Below are positions 16,084 to 19,240 of a stretch of 19,240 bases of DNA, in pieces. Made by a program: the position numbers and the translations under genes. Below the pieces are notes generated by a model. It made no database searches. It was not told the origin of the DNA and worked only from the letters and a program-made list of their open reading frames with translations. The stretch comes from DASSJM01 sp049587975 (GTDB lineage: Bacteria > Actinomycetota > UBA4738 > HRBIN12), in the NCBI GenBank assembly GCA_049587975.1, contig JBAVEY010000315.1, forward strand, positions 1-19,240. The letters are read 5' to 3'. Each line of letters opens with the position of its first letter. The first letter of the stretch is position 1.

Positions 16084-17121
16084 ATGCGCGCCGTCGTCTA
16101 TCGCGGGGTCGAGCGCCTGGAGGTCGCCGAGGTCCCGGACCCGGTGATCCAGGCGCCGGGTGACGCGATCGTCCGGGTCGGGTTGACCGCGATCTGCGGG
16201 TCCGATCTCCACCTGTATCACGGCAAAGCGCCGCTCGAGCCTGGCGACACGATCGGGCACGAGGCGATCGGCGTCGTCGAGGCGGTCGGGTCGTCCGTGA
16301 CCCGGTTCGCGCCCGGGGACCGGGTCGTCGTCTCGTTCGACATCGCCTGCGGCGACTGCTGGTTCTGCCGCAAGGGGCAGACGCAGCTGTGCGACGACTT
16401 CGGCTTCCTCGGCTACGGGGTCTTCGGCGGAAGCCTCGGGGGTGCGCAGGCCGAGCTGCTCCGGGTGCCGGTCGCCGACGTCAACCTGCTCGCGGTTCCC
16501 GAGGCGCTGCCGGACGACCGCGCCCTGTTCGTCGGCGATGCCCTGACGACCGGCGTGTACGCGGCGGGCCTGGCGGCGATCGGCGAGGGGGACGTCGTCG
16601 CCGTCGTCGGTGCGGGGCCCGTCGGCTTCTTCTGCGCTCAGGCCGCCCTGCCCAGCGCGGCCTCGGTCCTCGCGCTCGATCTCGACCCCGCGCGGCTCGA
16701 GCTCGCCGGGCGCACCGGCTCGGTCCCGATCGACGTCTCGACCCACAACGCCCAGACCGCGGTGGACGAGCACACGGACGGCCGGGGCGCCGACATCGTG
16801 ATCGAGGCCGTCGGGACGCCCGCGGCGTTCGAGCGTTCGGTGGACATCGTCCGCCGGGGCGGGACGGTCGTGGTCATGGGCGTGTACACGAGCGAGCTCG
16901 TGCAGGCGCAGATCGGGGTCTGGTGGATCAGGGCGCTCCAGATCCGGTTCGCCGGAACGACGCCGGTTCACGCGTGGTGGGAGCGGACGATGGCCGAGGT
17001 GCAGGCCGGCCGCCTCGACCCGTCACCGATCGTCTCCCACCGGCTCCCGCTCGACGACGCGGTGCGCGGCTACGAGCTGTTCGACTCGAGGCAGGCCACC
17101 AAGGTCCTGTTGGAGCCGTGA
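16084..17121 (+). CDS. Zinc-dependent medium-chain alcohol dehydrogenase family protein
   Basis: This 345-residue cytoplasmic oxidoreductase belongs to the MDR superfamily. The GroES-like domain has the catalytic-zinc ligands Cys38 (AICGSDLH), His59-Glu60 (GHEAIG) and probably Asp152 (GDALTTG). The structural zinc is held by Cys89, Cys92, Cys95 and Cys103 (CGDCWFCRKGQTQLC). The Rossmann domain has VGAGPVG at 175-181, and Asp199 ends the second strand, which favours NAD over NADP. Both zinc sites are intact, so an alcohol or polyol dehydrogenase reaction is likely. The substrate cannot be given. The start is ATG 16084, three bases after the SCP2-like gene; the ribosome site is weak. Confidence 0.92.
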   Translation: MRAVVYRGVERLEVAEVPDPVIQAPGDAIVRVGLTAICGSDLHLYHGKAPLEPGDTIGHEAIGVVEAVGSSVTRFAPGDRVVVSFDIACGDCWFCRKGQTQLCDDFGFLGYGVFGGSLGGAQAELLRVPVADVNLLAVPEALPDDRALFVGDALTTGVYAAGLAAIGEGDVVAVVGAGPVGFFCAQAALPSAASVLALDLDPARLELAGRTGSVPIDVSTHNAQTAVDEHTDGRGADIVIEAVGTPAAFERSVDIVRRGGTVVVMGVYTSELVQAQIGVWWIRALQIRFAGTTPVHAWWERTMAEVQAGRLDPSPIVSHRLPLDDAVRGYELFDSRQATKVLLEP

Positions 17122-17143
17122 TCGCCTCGCCCCGGCCACGACG

Positions 17144-17557
17144 GTGAGCGTGCGGTTCGCCGATGCCGACCCGAACGGGCTCGCCGATCTGGTCGGCCGG
17201 CTGATCCAGACGAACCTCGAGGTCGATCCGGCTCGGGGGAGACTCCTGCGGGACACGATCGTCGAACTGTCGGCCTCCGACGCGCAGGTCCAGGCGACCA
17301 TCAGGCTCGCCGCCGACGGTGTCACCGTCTCCAACGGACCGACCAACCCGCGATCGCACCTCAGGATCGTGGCCGACGCGTACGACCTCGTCGAGCTCGC
17401 GGGCGCTCCGCTCCTGTTCGGCTTGCCGAGCGTCTTCCACGCGGACGGACGCTCGGTGCTTCGCCGGATCGCGACCCGTCACGTGCGAGTATCGGGCATG
17501 TTCCGCCACCCGGTCCGGCTCTCGCGGTTCACCCGGCTCCTGTCGGTGACCCGGTGA
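17144..17557 (+). CDS. Small protein, possible SCP2-like lipid-binding fold
   Basis: This 137-residue soluble protein shows consistent GC-rich third positions. The arrangement (an N-terminal helix, IRLAADGVTVSNG, HLRIVADAYDLVELAG, then a basic closing segment with RHVRVSGMFRHP) resembles a short SCP2-like domain. There is no clear motif, so the fold is a guess helped by the SCP2-like protein encoded before the dehydrogenase. GTG at 17144 is taken as the start. A second GTG at 17150 would shorten it by two residues. Its stop overlaps the next start in GTGA (17554-17557). Confidence 0.6.
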   Translation: MSVRFADADPNGLADLVGRLIQTNLEVDPARGRLLRDTIVELSASDAQVQATIRLAADGVTVSNGPTNPRSHLRIVADAYDLVELAGAPLLFGLPSVFHADGRSVLRRIATRHVRVSGMFRHPVRLSRFTRLLSVTR

Positions 17558-18135
17558 GCGTCGGCGTCGATCCGATCCCGCTGCCGGCCCCACCGCTGCA
17601 GCCCCGCCGCTGGATCCCGGTCCTCGTGCTCACCGTCGTCACGGTAGGGGTGGTGGCGGGCGGCTACCTGCTGTCGGACGTGGTCGGGAAGGTCGCGGGC
17701 GAGCCGATCACCGTCAGCGCGTCGGTCCAGATCACGCCGCTCCCCGGGTGGGAGCTCGCCCAGCGCTTCGGCGACCCGCGGGGGATCCGGTTGACGAGCG
17801 GGAGCACCAGCCTGGACGTCGTCACGATCCCGTTCACCGGGAGCGACGTCGACCTGTTGTCGTCGTACGTGAGCGACATCCTCGAGCCCGGCGCCGAACA
17901 GTTCCGGGTGTCCGAGGAGATCGAGCCCGTCCGCCTCGCCTCCGGGCTGACCGGGGCTCGGATCGCGTACGTCGGGCTGTTCGGCGACGTCCAGGCCCCG
18001 ATCGAAGGGGAGGTGACCGCCGTCGTGTCTCCGTCGGGGGTAGGTGTGGTCTTCGACGGATGGGCCCCAGCCGGCCAGCTCCAGTTCGAGATCGACGAGA
18101 TCGACCGGATGATCGAGGACGCGGAGATCGCCTGA
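17554..18135 (+). CDS. Single-pass membrane-anchored protein of unknown function
   Basis: The 193-residue protein has a Pro-rich cytoplasmic stretch of about 18 residues, one membrane helix (about 19-41) after an RRW, and an outer domain to the end. It has no lipobox and no obvious cleavage site, so it probably stays anchored. The outer domain alternates strands and helices (ITPLPGWELAQRF, LTSGSTSLDVVTIPF, GARIAYVGLFGDV, VVSPSGVGVVFDGW). A closing helix (FEIDEIDRMIEDAEI) follows. This order recalls the PsbP/DcrB/LpqN-like fold of small envelope proteins, but I cannot confirm it. It overlaps the previous gene by GTGA, and its TGA shares a base with the ATG of the PrsW-like gene (TGATG). Confidence 0.72.
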   Translation: MSVGVDPIPLPAPPLQPRRWIPVLVLTVVTVGVVAGGYLLSDVVGKVAGEPITVSASVQITPLPGWELAQRFGDPRGIRLTSGSTSLDVVTIPFTGSDVDLLSSYVSDILEPGAEQFRVSEEIEPVRLASGLTGARIAYVGLFGDVQAPIEGEVTAVVSPSGVGVVFDGWAPAGQLQFEIDEIDRMIEDAEIA

Positions 18136-19240
18136 TGAGCGAGCCCCGCGGCGACCCCCTCGTGACCGAACCCGGGCTCGTTCGGACACCCCGGCTCGGC
18201 TGGGGCCGCCAGAGCTCCTTGTTCCAATGGCGGCAGCCGGCCTTCTGGGTCTACGCGGCGGTCGTGGTCGTCACCGCGCTGTACACGGTCTCGCAACAGC
18301 AGCTGTTCCAGAAGCTGTCGCCTTCGGGGTGGGCGCTCTCGTGGGCGCTGCTCCTGCTGTACGGGCTCCCGCTGTTCCTCGCGATCTACCTGCTCGATCT
18401 CTACGAACGCGAGCCGATGTCCCTCGTGCTCGGCGCCCTCGTGTGGGGGGCCGTCGCCGCTACGGTGCTGTCCGGCATCGCGAACGAGGGCTGGGGGCTG
18501 GTCGTCGCTCGGATCGGAGGCCCCGTGTTCGCGGCCGAGTGGACGGCGGCGCTCACGGCGCCGGTCGTCGAGGAGTCCCTCAAGGTCGTTGGCGTCATCC
18601 TGATCTACCTGATCGCGCGCGACGAGATGGACGACATGATGGACGGGTTCGTCTACGGCGCGATGGTGGGCCTGGGGTTCGCGCTGGTCGAGGACGTCTT
18701 CTACTTCATCGCGATCTTCGGCGGCAACCCGGCCGGTGTGCTGGCGGGGTTCTACGTTCGAGTGGTCTCGAGCGGCCTGTACGGGCACGTCCTGTACACG
18801 GGCCTGGCGGGGATGGGGATCGCGTACTTCGTCTCGCGGCGGGGGGACGTCTCGTTCGGCCGGCGGCTCGCGGTGGCGGTCGCGCTCTTCGCCTCGGCGG
18901 TCGCCGCCCACTTCCTGTGGAACTCGCCGTTGCTCAACTTCTTCCCCGGAAGCGTGAACAGCGTCGGCGACTGGCTCCGGATCCCGTTCGCGGCCGCCGT
19001 CAAGGGGGTCCCCCTGCTGCTGTTCGTGGTCGTGATGGTGCGCCTCGCCCGCAGGCGCGAGCGGATATGGCTCGAGGCCGCCCTGCGGTCCGAGGTCGAC
19101 TCGCCCGCGCTCTCCGAGGGCGAGCTCCGGGTGCTCCTGGATCCCAGCGCTCGGCGGCGCTCGCGGCGCGAGATGCGCGTCCGCGCCGGCGAGGGAGCCG
19201 GGCGCCTGCTGAAGCGCCTGCAGAAGGAGCAGGTGAACCT
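18135..19240 (+). CDS. PrsW-family intramembrane metalloprotease (3' truncated by window)
   Basis: The frame starts at ATG 18135 and runs off the right edge after 368 codons. The protein has about eight hydrophobic segments and the PrsW signature residues: VVEESLK with Glu146-Glu147 and Lys150; DGFVYGAMVGLGFALVEDVF with Asp170, Glu186 and Asp187; GHVLY with His218; and HFLWN with His259 and Asn263. PrsW of Bacillus subtilis cleaves an anti-sigma factor; many homologues have no known target. Beyond about residue 310 a cytoplasmic tail rich in Arg (RRRSRREMRVR) continues past the window. It starts in the stop codon of the membrane-anchored protein gene, so the two are coupled. Confidence 0.9.
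   Translation, partial: MSEPRGDPLVTEPGLVRTPRLGWGRQSSLFQWRQPAFWVYAAVVVVTALYTVSQQQLFQKLSPSGWALSWALLLLYGLPLFLAIYLLDLYEREPMSLVLGALVWGAVAATVLSGIANEGWGLVVARIGGPVFAAEWTAALTAPVVEESLKVVGVILIYLIARDEMDDMMDGFVYGAMVGLGFALVEDVFYFIAIFGGNPAGVLAGFYVRVVSSGLYGHVLYTGLAGMGIAYFVSRRGDVSFGRRLAVAVALFASAVAAHFLWNSPLLNFFPGSVNSVGDWLRIPFAAAVKGVPLLLFVVVMVRLARRRERIWLEAALRSEVDSPALSEGELRVLLDPSARRRSRREMRVRAGEGAGRLLKRLQKEQVN

Overview
The window is a high-GC bacterial stretch with every gene on the + strand and almost no spacing between genes. Third codon positions are strongly G/C, GTG starts are common, and many genes overlap by 4 bp (ATGA or GTGA). The best guess for the host is an uncultured or deep-branching member of Actinomycetota. 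The reasons are an ATP synthase gamma subunit with an actinobacterial-looking C-terminus (IVGGAEALA), an alpha subunit with a C-terminal extension of the kind known in mycobacteria, and murA directly after atpC. This placement is inference from memory of the families, not a database search.

Layout. (1) 3-143: the last codons of an upstream gene. (2) 275-4417: a complete four-gene polyamine-type ABC importer operon in the order ATPase, Tat-lipoprotein binding protein, permease, permease (potA-D-B-C). The potB start appears to lie inside potD. (3) 4418-4560: the longest gap in the window. It holds an imperfect inverted repeat and a near-consensus sigma-70-type promoter whose -10 box sits only nine bases before the next ATG. 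(4) 4561-11834: the full F-type ATP synthase operon, with an AtpZ-like protein and an AtpI-like protein, then a, c, b, delta, alpha, gamma, beta and epsilon. The c subunit has a proton-type site, and alpha carries an acidic tail of about 50 residues. (5) 11878-13149: murA, the first committed step of peptidoglycan synthesis. (6) 13146-15652: a secreted/membrane protein that looks like a degenerate alkaline-phosphatase-fold domain fused to a polytopic membrane domain, followed by a CPBP-family intramembrane protease. (7) 15661-17557: an SCP2-type sterol-carrier-like protein, a zinc-dependent medium-chain dehydrogenase and a second small protein that may also have an SCP2-like fold. (8) 17554-19240: a single-pass membrane-anchored protein of unknown function and a PrsW-family intramembrane protease cut off by the window end.

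Most of this is housekeeping: polyamine-type uptake, energy conversion and cell-wall precursor synthesis. I see no transposon, CRISPR array, tRNA, rRNA or phage gene. The less ordinary material is the apparent pseudo-phosphatase membrane fusion after murA, the alpha-subunit tail, the near-leaderless atp promoter with the inverted repeat beside it, and two unrelated intramembrane protease families in one directon with a membrane-anchored unknown next to the second. I did not find strong evidence of a wholly new system.
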